64,000 nucleotides of DNA, from NCBI RefSeq assembly GCF_021018805.1, contig NC_086258.1, forward strand, positions 5,991,081-6,055,080. The letters run 5' to 3'. Made by a program: the position numbers and the translations under genes. The notes under the pieces were generated by a model that saw only the letters and a program-made list of their open reading frames with translations, did no database searches and had not been told where the DNA came from. The DNA comes from Prinia subflava. Taxonomy: Eukaryota; Chordata; Aves; Passeriformes; Cisticolidae. This document shows, piece after piece, positions 22,841 through 34,405 of this stretch (the stretch's first letter is position 1; every line of letters begins with the position of its first letter).

Positions 22841-24255
22841 AGCCGGAGGGGGCCGGCAGTGCCTGTAGCTCCCCTCCTCTCTGCCTGTGGACTGCTGCCT
22901 GCTTGCACGGAGGTGTTGGCACAGCCTTCCTGCAGCTCTTCTGGAGCTCCATCTCTGCTCGGTGGGATGTGCTCACTGCTTTTCTTGTGAGAGGTTCCCA
23001 GTGCTCATGTGTGCACTGCTCAGCAGTCCAAGTATGGGGGCCCTTGCCTTGAGTCTTGTGACACAGCAGGGAAAATTTATCCTTCGGATTTGTCCTAAGG
23101 AAAGACCTTCTGAGCTTGCATTCCCATCAGCATGGAGGGATACCAATCCCAGAGCCAACACCAGACATTCCAGCACATCCCAGAACTGATATGTTCAGCG
23201 TTGCCAGTCTCCTCTCACCCTTAGGCTCCTCACTCCCATTCCCCCTTATTTTCCATAGGTATTGGTCAATGAATTTCCTGAGCTAGATGAAAGGGTTTCA
23301 GACCTAAGGGTGAACAACACATGTCTGGTTGGAGCTTGCTGGACTAAAACTGGGTCACAACATCTTCCTGTGGTGGATTGTGCACCTCCATCTAACATGT
23401 CTCAGTGTGCAGATGCAACATGAAATCATTGTCTTGTGGGTGATGAAGAACAGAAAGAGAGCAAGGGGGAAATGCATTAACCATGCGGTTGTTGTCCCAT
23501 GTTGTGCCACCTGGGAGCTCAGAGCCATTTAATTCTCTTTGTGTTTCCCTGCTGGTCTGGGGACAAATATGCACAGAAAGAGATGAGGACAGAAAAGCAG
23601 GGTGAGAAACCAAAGCTGAAAGCTCCTGCTCCCACCACAGCCAGTTCTGACCAGCCAGACCAGAGCTCCACTGGAGAAGGACAATGCAAAAGCTTTGGCT
23701 TTCTCCCTCCAGAGCAGCAGGCATGAGGCTGCTCCAGCATGGATTCATTGCAGATGTGCTGATAGCAGTGAGCTGAGTGCTGACACTGCCGTGGAGGGGC
23801 TGTAGGTAAGGCAGAACTGGGTTTATCTCAGATAATGTCTTCCGCTGAAAGCAGCTGAAACTGCTGCATCCTGGCTTTGTGGCACAGTTTATTTTACAAC
23901 AGGTAATGAGAGCTTGTCCCATGTCCCTGGTAAAACCTTGACATAAAGCCCCATCTGATCAGGGTCTTTTCCCTGGTGGGATGTGGCATCAGTCAGGTAG
24001 CTGGGGGAACTTTGCTTAACCTGTGAGTGTTGCATCCTAATACAATTGTGGATCTAACCCAGTTTTCTTGAATCTGCATTGCTCCACTGATAGCAAGGGA
24101 GAGAGGCTGATTTATGCAAGTGCATATGGGATCTTCCTGTTATTGCAAACAGAGGGCTTTGGTGAGCTGTCACAAGGTCCTGTCACTGCTGGGTTCAGTG
24201 CAGATAATGGGGATGGGCGAACCCAAAGCATCTCTCCATTGCTCTGCTGACCATC
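22841..24255. other. Unique non-coding DNA, no gene seen
   Basis: A 176-codon minus-strand frame at 23392-23922 has no recognisable domain. No repeat, CpG patch or motif cluster was seen. Confidence 0.5.
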
Positions 24256-24345
24256 TTGCTGACTACCCTTGGTCATATTCCTTGGTCTTCTGCTGTTTCC
24301 TCGTTCCCAGGTCTGTAAAATGAAGATAAAATACAATCTGACTTG
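24256..24345 (+). mobile_element. MIR/CORE-SINE-like fossil
   Basis: Starting near TTGCTGACTACCCTTGGTCA and ending with GTCTGTAAAATGAAGATAAA, the stretch follows the order of the MIR core (TGTGACCTTGGGCAAGTCAC, then CTCAGTTTCCTCATCTGTAA, then AATGGGGATAA). The best-matching run is GTCTGTAAAATGAAGATAA at the right. Eroded and without target-site duplications, as expected for an old insertion. Confidence 0.6.
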
Positions 24346-24400
24346 CTGGGGAGCTTGCAGCCCAATTAAGAAGAGCACGCTAATTAAAGTGAGCTCCTCC
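24346..24400. promoter_or_regulatory. TAAT-type motif pair at fossil edge
   Basis: CCAATTAAG (24362-24370) and GCTAATTAAAG (24379-24389) are two homeodomain-type cores about 18 bases apart, immediately right of the MIR-like fossil, so they could belong to its eroded 3' part or to an exapted site. Motifs only. Confidence 0.25.
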
Positions 24401-26384
24401 ATTCCTATTGATATCCCACAACCATTAGAGGGGCTCTGGAAAGCTCTGGGATGTTGGAGTGTGAGCTTGCGACAGAGACAAAACAATACGCTCTCAGACT
24501 GCTGAACAGAAAGTGGATCCATGTGTTAATCTGGGAAAAGGAGTGTGAAAATAGCTGCAAATCCTTCACGACTTTGTTGTAATTTCTCCCAGATAGGATA
24601 CAGCCTGCTCCACACTCCAGCCTCCTTGGCTTCCAGGTCATTACTGAGCTGAACCTGAGGCTGATGCAAGAGGAAACTCTGTCTCATCGCTGGGCTTTGT
24701 GCGGGACTGCTGGAAATTTAGGGGGAAAGGGTTAATGATTGCATTGTTTGGGGGCAGCTGGGGTCCCAATGGCTTGAGGATCAGCCAGGTCTGCTCCCTG
24801 GTGTGTCTGGGGCAGGTTCCTGGCTGGCTCAGCCTGGCTGCTGGAGGAGCCAGGAGGACGCCCGGGCAGGCAGAGCGGAGCGGTGCCTCTGAGAGCAGCA
24901 CGCTCACATCGGGTGGGTGACCGTGGGGTGCAGAAAGCCGGCCCCTCCCAGCTGCCCAGCTGCCTTTCTGCTAATGCTCATCTAATTAAACAGCAGCCTG
25001 GAGTGGCTGAAACCAGGGTAGCGGGAGAGCTGAGGTTTGCATTCAATAGGTTCCTGTCTCCAGCTCAGGAACCAGAAGAAAAACCCATTTCATATCGTCA
25101 GATCAATACGCAGGTGGTGTTCCCCCTCCTTTTCCCTTCACCTTCTCCAGCTCTCCTTTCCCCTCCCAGGCCAGGGAAGCTTTTCAAAACTAGAGCTGGG
25201 CTGGGATTGCTAGCTGGTGGTTTTTGCACCTCATCCCCCATCCTGGATGCTGTGTGTGCTGCACGTGTGCTGGACAGCTGAGAGGTACCAGAAATGGTGA
25301 TTGCTGGGACCATGATCTCAGCAGGTATATGGGAAAGTGAGTCTTGGCTTCTAACCAGACATGGTCCCTCCTTCAGGGGGGATTTTCAGTCAATAAGGTC
25401 TCCAAAGAGCCACTGTCTCTTTGCTGAGCCAATCTGCTCAGGTCCAGGACTGTGAACGTGGGTAGGATTTGACCAGCCACTTTTGTCCTGCTCGCTCAGG
25501 TACAGGCGAGGGTTAACAAGAAGCGACATTTTATTTTGCTGCATCTTTGGCTTTCTGGAAGGAGATGCTCTTCCTGGTGCTTCTGCTGTTGTAAATGCAT
25601 TCTTCTTCCCAAGGTGTCTTCTGAAAATGAGCTCCAGCATGTTGTCAGTGGTGGAGAGATGATTATGGAGAAGCAGCTGTCCGTCCCCTCCTGCCAGCTC
25701 CCCGCGAGGCGACGGGAGGGGTGCCGGCTCCTCTGGGTGCTTGCTGCTGGCAGCAGATTTTGCAGTGCCTCATCCAGGCTCTGGTGTAAATAAGCAGCTT
25801 CAGGCTGTGGCCTTTTCTACCTCATCTCAATGCACCGGGGCAAGCAACCACCACGCAGTGCCCAGCTCTGTGCAACCTCCAGCCGTGGGGGTTTTTTCAC
25901 GGTAAGAAAGTTGTGCAAATCTTCCCCAAACGTCAGCCTGCTCAGGCAGCCTGCAAGGGGTCGGCTTCAGCTCCTGTATTGTTTCTCTCTGCAGGAGAGA
26001 AATTACTGCCCTAATTCTTCATGCAAAAATGAGGGATTGGAAACAGGCTGAAGGGGAGAGGAGCTGGATGGGTGCCCCAGTGACCTCACCAACTCAGAGG
26101 ATGGCAGCCCTGGCTGAGGTTACCATCTCTCTGTCCCTTCCCTGGTCCCTCTGTCATTAATGCTGAGCTGAATTTATTTAGTTTATTATCCATGCTCCTG
26201 CACCAGGATTCAAACACTGCCCAGCAGTTTCTGAGCCATGCTGGATCACAAACCATCTCGGGATGCTCCAGCCAAGAGGGAAGTGAGCTCCACACCTGCT
26301 AGCAAGGCAGGGCTGTCGCAGCCAGATGCAAGCTCTTCCCCGGTATCTCCCCCTCTTCCCCTTGCCCTAGCCTCAGGCCAAGCA
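24401..26384. other. Unique non-coding DNA, no gene seen
   Basis: Contains GCTAATGCTCATCTAATTAAAC at 24970-24991 (homeodomain-type), a polypyrimidine piece at 25108-25168, and a good donor-like TTCACGGTAAGAAAG at about 25897-25911 with no supporting exon. Frames are short and overlapping. Confidence 0.45.
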
Positions 26385-26620
26385 GGAAAAATCCTTCAGC
26401 AGACCCCAGCTGGGGCTGCTGGCTGCCGGCTTTCCATGGCAACGGTCCATCAGGGGGTCGGAGTCGACAGCAAAAAATGCTGCCCCCCTCCTTCCCCCGC
26501 CTGGGCTGCCGGTCGCTATTTTGATTGCATTCCTGGGGAGCTGGGCTGCAGATGTGGTCGCCTTATCTTGGGAAGGTCTGAGTCAGTTTTTCCCTGTGTG
26601 ACAGAGCAGGCAGCTGAGGG
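26385..26620. promoter_or_regulatory. Candidate enhancer with X-box half-palindrome
   Basis: CTTTCCATGGCAAC at 26430-26443 matches the X-box in its right half (CCATGGCAAC) and misses one base on the left. It is followed by AT-type CGCTATTTTGATTGCATTCC, a GATA-type CTTATCTTGG and an AP-1-like CTGAGTCAG near 26578. Several CpGs lie among them. The mixture resembles a compact regulatory element; activity is unproven. Confidence 0.4.
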
Positions 26621-27930
26621 CTGGAGGGAGGAATAAATAACTCCTGAGGTATGCCAGGGACGTCTGTCCCTGGGGACAGGGTGCTGGGCAGGAGCCTTCC
26701 AACACCCCAGTCCTGGAGCCACAGTGCCCATGTGTCACAGCACATACGTAGGGGACAAGGGAGATGTCTCCTCTGAGCAACCTTCATACATCCTTGACAT
26801 CTCAACCAAGGGAAAAGAGGGGTTGGCCCAGGAGCAGCAGTGCTGTGGGCTGGATCCTGCCCCCAGGAAGATCTGAGGAACCCATCCATGGGGAGGAAGC
26901 ACGTTCACCCCACAGCTCGTGTCCATGGTGTGTGTGCTCTCCGCTCCTCCCTGCTGTGCCAGTTCAGGAACTGATTCTCTGCAGCTGTACAGGGGGTGAC
27001 TGAGAGCAGGGTCCAACCCCACGGACCAGACACATGGACTGTCCCCAGTCCTGGTCTGCATCCAGGGGCTGGGAGCAGAGCCCAGTGTGCAGCACCCATG
27101 AGGATGCAACTGCCTGGCTCTGGTGTGAGGGAGGTGGGACTGGCACTCTGGATCCTCTGCTGCTTCCTCCCCTTCCTCAGGGAGACGATGTCCTCTGATT
27201 GCTTTTGTGCTGAAGAAGCTCACTCCTGGATGCTTCACCATGGGTATGTGGTGTCTCTGTTGCCAGCAAAGCTCTTGCTGCAGCCCTGGTGATTGGTGCA
27301 GGTTTCTTGCTGTAAGCTGAGCTCCTTCTGTAAAGCAAAGACCTGAGGCACAGCCTGCTCAGAGCTGAGGGAGGGTTTTGTGTAAGGTGCTGTTATCCAT
27401 CCAAAGCATTAACCCCTCCAGAGGTCATGCACTGAATAATTATCAGTCCAACTTAAGAAAAAACAGATCTACATTAAGTGTTAAACACATTACAAGTCTT
27501 CCTTCTGTTGGTGGGATCCTCAGCTTAGGTTTTCCAGCATTTTTCCAAAGTCTGGCAGCTCAGGGAGCAATTCTGCTTTGTTTTCATCTTTATCTTCCTT
27601 TCTCCAAGTGAGAGCAGGGTTTGTCACGTAGTCCCTGGCTCAAGAGTTGGTGGTTAAAAGCTTTCAGGAAGGGTGGCAGGCAAAGAAGACCCTTCAGTGA
27701 TGGAGGGTGGGAGATGCAGAACCTGGGGGATGGCAGGACACGAGGGGCTGGCTGGAGGTTGTGGTGGCCACCATGTCCTCCCTGCTGCAGTGGGACCTGG
27801 GGCAGCAGCAGCGGATTCAGCCCACATGGGGCTGGCTGGACACCGTGGGATGCACCAGTGGCATCGGGACTGGGGGCCGAGCTGGCTTCCAGTCTCTCAT
27901 CTTGGAGCAGCAACCAGGAGCCAGGGCTCG
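26621..27930. other. Unique non-coding DNA, no gene seen
   Basis: Short overlapping frames, up to 168 codons on the minus strand, with no recognised domain. 27.4-27.5 kb is AT-rich. Nothing else seen. Confidence 0.5.
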
Positions 27931-28010
27931 GGAGAGGGTTTCTATAGCAACAGCTGCCACTCACTCCCCATCTTGGATGTAAATTAGTTAGGATTTTATT
28001 AGTGTGCAGA
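27931..28010. promoter_or_regulatory. X-box palindrome with adjacent TAAT sites
   Basis: GTTTCTATAGCAAC at 27938-27951 is a near-perfect X-box (inverted GTTTCT/AGCAAC with a 2-bp gap), followed by an E-box CAGCTG and, 30 bases on, GTAAATTAGTTAGGATTTTA, an AT-rich homeodomain-like stretch. RFX binding is inferred from the motif. Confidence 0.45.
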
Positions 28011-29500
28011 ATTTCAAGAGGCCGGAGCTGGCAAAGAGGCCTGATGAATTTGGGACAGGAGTGTTCAAGGGGAGCACCTTTAGGAGTTTGGGCCAAGGCA
28101 GGGTTTGGGGTTTCTGAATTGTGGGAATGCCTGGTTCTTCACCCCAGGGACAGCAGCCACATCTGAAATTGCTCTGGGATTTCCACACTTCAGGCAGGAG
28201 GTTGGATATGGAGCCCCTGCTGTCGGGCCCTGGGCTGGGCAGCTCCGTGTCTCCAGGTGGAATTTCAACACCTCTTTACCTTTGTTTCGCAAAGAGGTTC
28301 CTCAAAAGGGCTAAAAGTGTGAGAGCAGCTCAAATGACCACAGCTGGTGCAGCTGCCTCTGGAGGGTTTTCAGTTCACAGCTGGATGATGAAGCTGCTGG
28401 ATGGGTCAGCAGGAGGTTTGGTGGGTACCAGTGACCTTCTGGGCCAAAGAGATGAAGAACTGGGGCTTTTTGAGGGTCATGGGTGAGGCTGCAGTCTTTG
28501 TTAGGGGTCTGCATGTCTGACATCCCTGGGCCATGGGGCTCCTTGTTAGAGGAATCATGTCTGGTTCATGGATATCTCCATGGTCACCTGGATTTTTGCT
28601 GGAGCTGACTCTGGAAAAGTGCTCCTGGTTGTCATTGCTGCTCCACTGGGAACCATCCTCTTTGTATGCTCAAATGTAAGCAAATAAGGAGCATGATTGT
28701 AATGCCAGTTGTTGCCCCCAGATCAGAAATCTGCTATAAAACTTGTGTGAAAAATTCTGATTTCTGTGTGCTTTCCCTTTCCTGTGTGGTTAGAGTTGTT
28801 TCTTCAGAACTCATGTTTTCAAATCTTTGCCTCTAACCATGAGGGCTGAGGATTTTCCTGTTTAACTGAAGAAGTGGTTTGGTTTTTCCTTTTTCAATTT
28901 TTTCTTCTATAACTTCATGGCTCTGGGAGCAGGGGCTTTCTGGAAGTCAAAAGGTTGTGCAACACCTTGTGATGGTGCTGTGATATTTGCCAACACCAGG
29001 TTATAGCTGGATGGTGATGTGTAAGGTTTATATTTCTAGTATAGAGATAATATGAATATGCTTGTGTGCAGCAAAAAAAAAAGGGCTGGAAGCACCCTTG
29101 AAATACTAGAAGTGTGGGGCTGGGCTGGCTGGTTGGCAAGTGTGTACTTGATTTGGAAGTGGGATGGGGGAAAGCCAGATTTTTTTGTTTTAGGAGTTTG
29201 TCATGCTGCAAAATGACTTACAGAGGAGTGGCTGATGCTCAGCTTGGATGGGTTGTGCTGGGATCAGAAAGGGAATTTTCCTGCCCCATCCTGTGCGAGT
29301 GAGGCTGGTTGCAGACAGACCCAGCTGCAGTCAGTGCTTGGGGGAACCCTCTTGGCCTCATCCATAAATACTGACATTATAATTACTATAACAACCTGCT
29401 CTTCTCTTCCTGCATGGCGTTCATTCCCTGGCCTTAGGTAATGCTTTTTTCTTGTTGATTTGCTCCCTCCTTCACCTCCCCCTCTTCTTAATTCCTCAAC
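28011..29500. other. Unique non-coding DNA, no gene seen
   Basis: AT content rises towards 28.8-29.1 kb. A ten-base A run lies near 29072-29081. No gene, fossil or CpG patch was recognised. Confidence 0.5.
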
Positions 29501-29580
29501 ACACTGTGGAAACATCAATTAATTAATCTAAATAATAGTTATTATTCAAGAACCAATTAGTTATCATGGCTTGCACTGGT
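29501..29580. promoter_or_regulatory. Dense homeodomain-type TAAT cluster
   Basis: ATCAATTAATTAATC (29515-29529), an inverted repeat AATAATAGTTATTATT (29532-29547) and ACCAATTAGTTATC (29552-29565) pack at least five TAAT/ATTA cores into 50 bases between pyrimidine-rich and mixed flanks. No simple-repeat unit explains it. Confidence 0.4.
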
Positions 29581-30600
29581 GTGGTGAAAATAACCCATCC
29601 AGGTGATGAGAAATTTGGTTTACTGGAGCTGGGGCAGTTCCTTCTCTGGGTGTGTGCCCACTACAGGGCATGGTCGGTGCTGTTTGGTTTAGCAGGACTC
29701 TCTGCCCTGCCCAAGGTGCTGCCTGCTGGAAAGGGCAGCCCCTAAGGCAGGGTTTGCTTTCAAAATAAATTGGCCTTTTGTAGGGGACCATGTCCTAAGC
29801 ACGATGAAAATGCTAAATGTGCTGATAATGCAACTTGAAACAGATCCACAGAGACTTTGCACTGGTGTCCTGAATGTGACTGTGAGTAGAAAAGGAATTG
29901 GGTGATGTGTAGGGTAATTGGGCTGTGAACTCTGCAGGTCTCTCAGCAGTGCAGGAGGTGCAATACTGGGCTGGAACAGGGGTGCTGATCAACGCTCCCA
30001 CCTGATTTTGGAGAGGATTTGATTCCTATGAGGAAGTCAGCCCAGACTGTGTTAGCCAGGGCAGCAGGGCTCTGGAGCCTCTTTCTGGAGCTCCGAGGCC
30101 AAGTTTGGGCTCCAGGTCTCGGGGTGAAGTGACCATGAGATGGTCATGTCTGTCCCACTCACAGGACTGAGCAAAACATGCACAGAACCTGAGAGAAGAA
30201 TTCTGTCCTTGAGCTGAGGGAGAGTATCTGAGTCCCCACTGTCCTGATGGTTTCCAAAATTAGACCAAGCCCTTCCTGGGCAGCAGCGCTGGGGCCTTTG
30301 GGCAGCAGCTGCTCCACTGGAAGGGATGGGGGCCACACAATCCCGATGCAAGGAGAGTGATGACTGCTCCATACTTGCTCTTCATCAGCACTACGGAGGA
30401 TGGTTGTCCCCAGGAGCTGTGGGCTTTGTATTTATAGGAAGAGATGTAACAGCTTGGGATACCCGAGTGCCTTCCCCAGGTTTGGGTGGAGGCCCTGAGC
30501 CAGCCCCAGTTCAGAGAACTGACCTTGGTGAAGGCAGCTAATGAGGCGTGAACCCTTGAGCTCGTCCTTCATCTCCATTGAAGGAAAGAAACTTTGGATG

Positions 30601-30620
30601 CATACTTGAATTTAAGTATG
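30601..30620. repeat. Near-perfect 20-bp palindrome
   Basis: CATACTTGAATTTAAGTATG has perfect 7-base arms and one mismatched pair within. The arms resemble NK2-type homeodomain sites (ACTTGAA, TTAAGT). Could be a paired binding site or chance. Confidence 0.4.
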
Positions 30621-31318
30621 TTCCCATTCCTGGGCCTCAGATAGGGCAAAGATGGCTGCATAAATGGGGAGATCGTGTGACAACACAGCCATGAGCTCGT
30701 CCCCATCTCACACGAGGCTGACTTTGGGGATTAGCACTGGGCTGCTTATTTTGCAGCCCCAGAGTTGGGGCTCTGGAGCTGTCCCGCCTCTTTGTCATCT
30801 CCTGAAGCCTCACTGCATCCTCCTCCTCATCACAGGCTCCATCCTTCCCTCTCTCTGGCGTCAGCTGCTCTCCCCAAGGCTGCTCCATCCCTCCTCTGCC
30901 ATCCCTCTGCCTGCAGAGCAGAAAGCGTGGCCCAGATATTTTCCTTCACATCAGCACAAACCCAGCCCGGATCTTGCTCTGAGATGGCTCAGCCTGAGCA
31001 AAGCCAGCCCTGCAGCCGGGTGGTGGGGGAGCCCCTGGGGTGCCCCTGCCCCTCTCTGGGCTGCAGTTCCCCCTCTGTGGCCGTGCATCTGGCTGCTCTG
31101 GGCTGGCCGGGGAGCTGCAGCCTGGATCAGCTCGGAAGGCAGCAACAGCAGCCTCTGCTTTTCCACACGTCGGTATTTTTAGCTCTGCTGTGCATTAGCG
31201 TGCAGGAGCTCAAACTGCGAATCCTGGCTGAGGTTTTATCTGTTGTGACAGCCCTTAGGGCTGTAGTCAGACACTCTCTCGCTTGCTTGCTCCCTCTTTC
31301 CCTTTTTCTTCTTTTCTT

Positions 31319-31332
31319 TTTTTTTTTTTTTT
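31319..31332. repeat. T homopolymer
   Basis: A run of T preceded by a CTTTTTCTTCTTTTC pyrimidine stretch. Simple repeat. Confidence 0.8.
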
Positions 31333-32899
31333 AAGTTTGGAGTTTGAATCTGCTCTCTCCCTATGGAGACACTGTGCAGCTGTCAAGACAAGGGACCAAG
31401 GGTGGGGAATAGGGTCCAAAGTGTGTTTTGAGCCCCTTTACAAGGCAGCTCTATTGAGCTCCTTTCTGTATTTTTCCATTCCTCCTTGCTGCTGCTGTCA
31501 GAGCTGGAGTGGGCAGAGCTGATGCTGCAGGATTAGGTACTGGCTCGCCCCGGCTGCCCTGCCCCAAAGGGTCCCCAAAAAGCTGTGCTGGGTGACAGCT
31601 ACATGACTACTGGGGACAGCAAAGCAGAGAGCAAAGGCCAGCCCCGTCCAGCGTGCTGGGGTTTAGCAGATCTAGTGCTCTGTCTGCTGCTGCTTTTTCC
31701 AGTTTCCCTTTCCCAAACAGCAGAAATGTTGCCCCTTTTGGGGCTACTTTGGGCTTCTGGCACCCCAGAGCATTGGGGAGAAATCGAAGTCCCTTGGGGG
31801 ACTTGCTTCAACGCAAAAGGTTTTTACTGTTCTTGAACATTGTGTCTGATCCCCCCCAAGAGAACAAAAGCCATGAATTCACCCTCTGCCCTGGCTCCAT
31901 ACAAGCACCAACACTTTGGTTTGGTTTTCTTAAGGAGGGTTTTCTTTGTTGCTTCTTCTCTTCCTGGACACCTTCTCCCACACCCCCAGGACATTTTCTA
32001 TCTCCGAGACAGCTGCACAAATTTGAAGCTTTTTGCCACCCCAGTACATCTGAAAAATCAGCTGGAAGTGGGGTGGCAGAAAAGGCAGCGTTGGTGAGGA
32101 ACCAAAGTGCTGAATGGGTTTTGGCTTTCCAGCCCTCTCAGTGACCTGCCATGCCAGGCTCTGCCCATTTAAGTGTGGGCTTAAAGGGAACAGAAGTTGT
32201 CTGAAAATCTTTTGCCCCTGGAATTTGTCCAAGGTCGTGGGGAAGTTGGGGACAGAGTCAGGAATGGGATCTGGCTTCCTGTTCCTCGTGTCCAGCCTTT
32301 GTCTCTAACCTTAGCACATGCCTGCCTCACATCTCTCTGGCTGGAACTTCCTGCACCCAGCTCTTGGGATGTCCATGCCAACTCTGATGTCTCTTGGAAG
32401 AGAGAACAGACCCTATGCAGGGAGACTTGATTCCTCCTGCTTTTCCTTCTTGGGAAGGGCTTCTTTAGGGTGTTTGACCAGAGAGCATTGAGGAAAATCT
32501 GTATTTAGGTAGTAAACAGTGATTTGGTATGTTTAAGGCTTTTAATGCCTGAGGAGATCACAGCAGCACTCCAGTGGTCCCAAGGCTGGCCAGGGCTGTG
32601 TGTCTCAGGAGCTCAGTGTGCACTGATGCTGAGAGGGCTGGAGGGAAGCAGAGAGGGGAGAGGTGTTTGTGGTGGGTCACAGCTTCTTTACACAAGTCTG
32701 CCCACACCACATTTCCTCCTGGAGTCACATTGTTTGCAAGAGCAGCAGGTTCAGCATTCTGCAGCTCCCATATCTTTGTCCCAGATGCTGCTGGAGAAGA
32801 TTGAAAGGCTGCAGTGATGGGTCAGAGGGTTCCAGGAGCACCTGGGGCTACCCTTTTCATCTTGTTATCTGGGGACAAATGCAATGGGGAGCCTCGGGT

Positions 32900-33040
32900 A
32901 TCTCCCTGGGTCTGCCTACTTCATTTGCATTGATAAAGTGTGGAGGGACATCCCAAAGTTTGTCTGGCAAGTCCTCAAATCGGGCAGATTTTCTAATTAG
33001 CTCTCCCTCCACTGTGATTCCTCTGTTCTCCCCCCCTAGT
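32900..33040. promoter_or_regulatory. Candidate enhancer with octamer and TAATTAG
   Basis: Perfect octamer ATTTGCAT (32923-32930) directly followed by TGATAAAG (GATA core on one strand), then about 60 bases on TTTTCTAATTAGCTC with a homeodomain site. The block is free of repeats. Motif evidence only. Confidence 0.35.
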
Positions 33041-33579
33041 TCCTCCCTCTCTTGCTGGCAGCAGCCAATGCTGTGAACCACAGAGACAAACTGCGCAGTG
33101 CTGCCAGCTCGACCTGCAGCAGGGATTGCTGGAAATACCTGGAGCCTTTGCCCTTTTGCAGGGAGCACCCAGGGATGAGGATTTTGCAGCTCTGTGGTGC
33201 ACAGCAGGGTGTGAGGGGCTTTGCTCCAGTGGCATTTTCTTTGTGCAGGTTGTTTGTGCCGTGTGTGTCCTTGGGAGCAGCCAGAGCATGGCAGGTACCT
33301 TTGCACAGAGCTTTGGCATCTCCAGAACAGCCCCTGAGCAGCTCTGTGAGGTTGGGTTGTCAAGTTCTCCCTCTATCCCCCTGGGGGAACCCCACTGATG
33401 GCTTCAGGGGACAGATGCAGGTACTCTACATCGCTGGAAACACAGAGCAACAGCTCAGCTTTGGAGCTGCTTCACCCTCTCTGGGCTCTTCCTCTTGCCG
33501 AGGGAAGCTGCTCACAGCAGCTGGAGCTGTTTCCTGTGTGTGCTGACAGGGTCTGCTGTCATTGCAGTGGGGCCAGCAA

Positions 33580-33611
33580 TGTCTTCCTTTCTTCCTTCTT
33601 CCTTCTTCCAG
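33580..33611 (+). repeat. TTCC-type pyrimidine run ending in CAG
   Basis: CTTCCTTTCTTCCTTCTTCC repeats with a TTCC/TTCTTCC period and ends in CCAG, which makes it look like a strong 3' splice site on the plus strand. Simple repeats of this kind arise by chance, so splicing is unproven. Confidence 0.5.
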
Positions 33612-34164
33612 GGGCTGTGACACCTGAGGAGCTAGATGAGGTCTGAAGCGATTTAAACATTGCTGGTTTTGTTTCCAGATGTTGAACTGGGAGATTAAGG
33701 AGTGGGGAGTGGGGATAGAGGACATTAGTACTTTAGGAGTTTTTAAACTTTAAAGACATCTTGTGGCACCAATGTTAATGCATTGTGCATTCATAGTGTC
33801 CTTACACAATTCCAAACACCCTAAGAATTGGTCTCTGAACTGTTGGCTGACGTCCTTGTGGATGACAACAAAGACTCCGAGGATGATGATGGCTGCCATG
33901 GGGCACTTCCCTCCTGAGCCAGCTGAGCTGTTCCCGTGCCATCAGCCCAGTCCCTTGGGCACACCAGCTCTCCCTGCCCTGTGTCCTGGAAGGGGCTGCC
34001 TAGGGGCAGGGCTGTGTGGGGGCTCTGGGAGATTCCAGCTGCTCATGGTGCTGTAAATTAGACTCTTCCCTGCTGCCTGATATCCTGAGCTTCCCAGGCT
34101 GCAAGCAGCTCCTCTGCTTATCCCCAAAGCAGCCCACTTCTTCCTCATCCCACTCCTTTGCCTC

Positions 34165-34275
34165 CTTGCTCCGGAGCTGTCTCGGGCTCTCGGCGCGGCC
34201 GGTGCTGCGGCGCTGCCAGGAGTTTGATCTCCAACTGCTTCCCAGCCCCCTCGTGCATGTGGGCACCGGGAGGAG
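34165..34275. promoter_or_regulatory. Small CpG patch
   Basis: GCTCTCGGCGCGGCCGGTGC and GCGGCGCTGCC put about ten CpGs in 60 bases. Short, with no further promoter element recognised. Confidence 0.3.
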
Positions 34276-34284
34276 CTGAGAAAG

Positions 34285-34405
34285 TGGGGAAGAGTTGAAC
34301 AGCAGGAGGAGAATTCTTAAGTGAGGGGATGGGGGGAGGATGAGGAAAGCAAGTGGGGGGGAGAAAAAGTGAGAACAGGGAGGAGGAGGAGGGATGAAGG
34401 ATGCT
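34285..34405 (+). repeat. Purine-rich tract
   Basis: Mostly G and A on the plus strand, including a string of seven G and GGGAGGAGGAGGAGGGATGA. Able to form unusual structures. No gene. Confidence 0.55.

Larger units (their letters stand above)
29581..32899. other. Unique non-coding DNA, no gene seen
   Basis: Frames reach 189 codons (30765-31334 plus, ending in a T run) but have no recognised domain. Includes a 20-base near-palindrome at 30601-30620 and a T run at 31319-31332, both listed separately. Confidence 0.5.
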
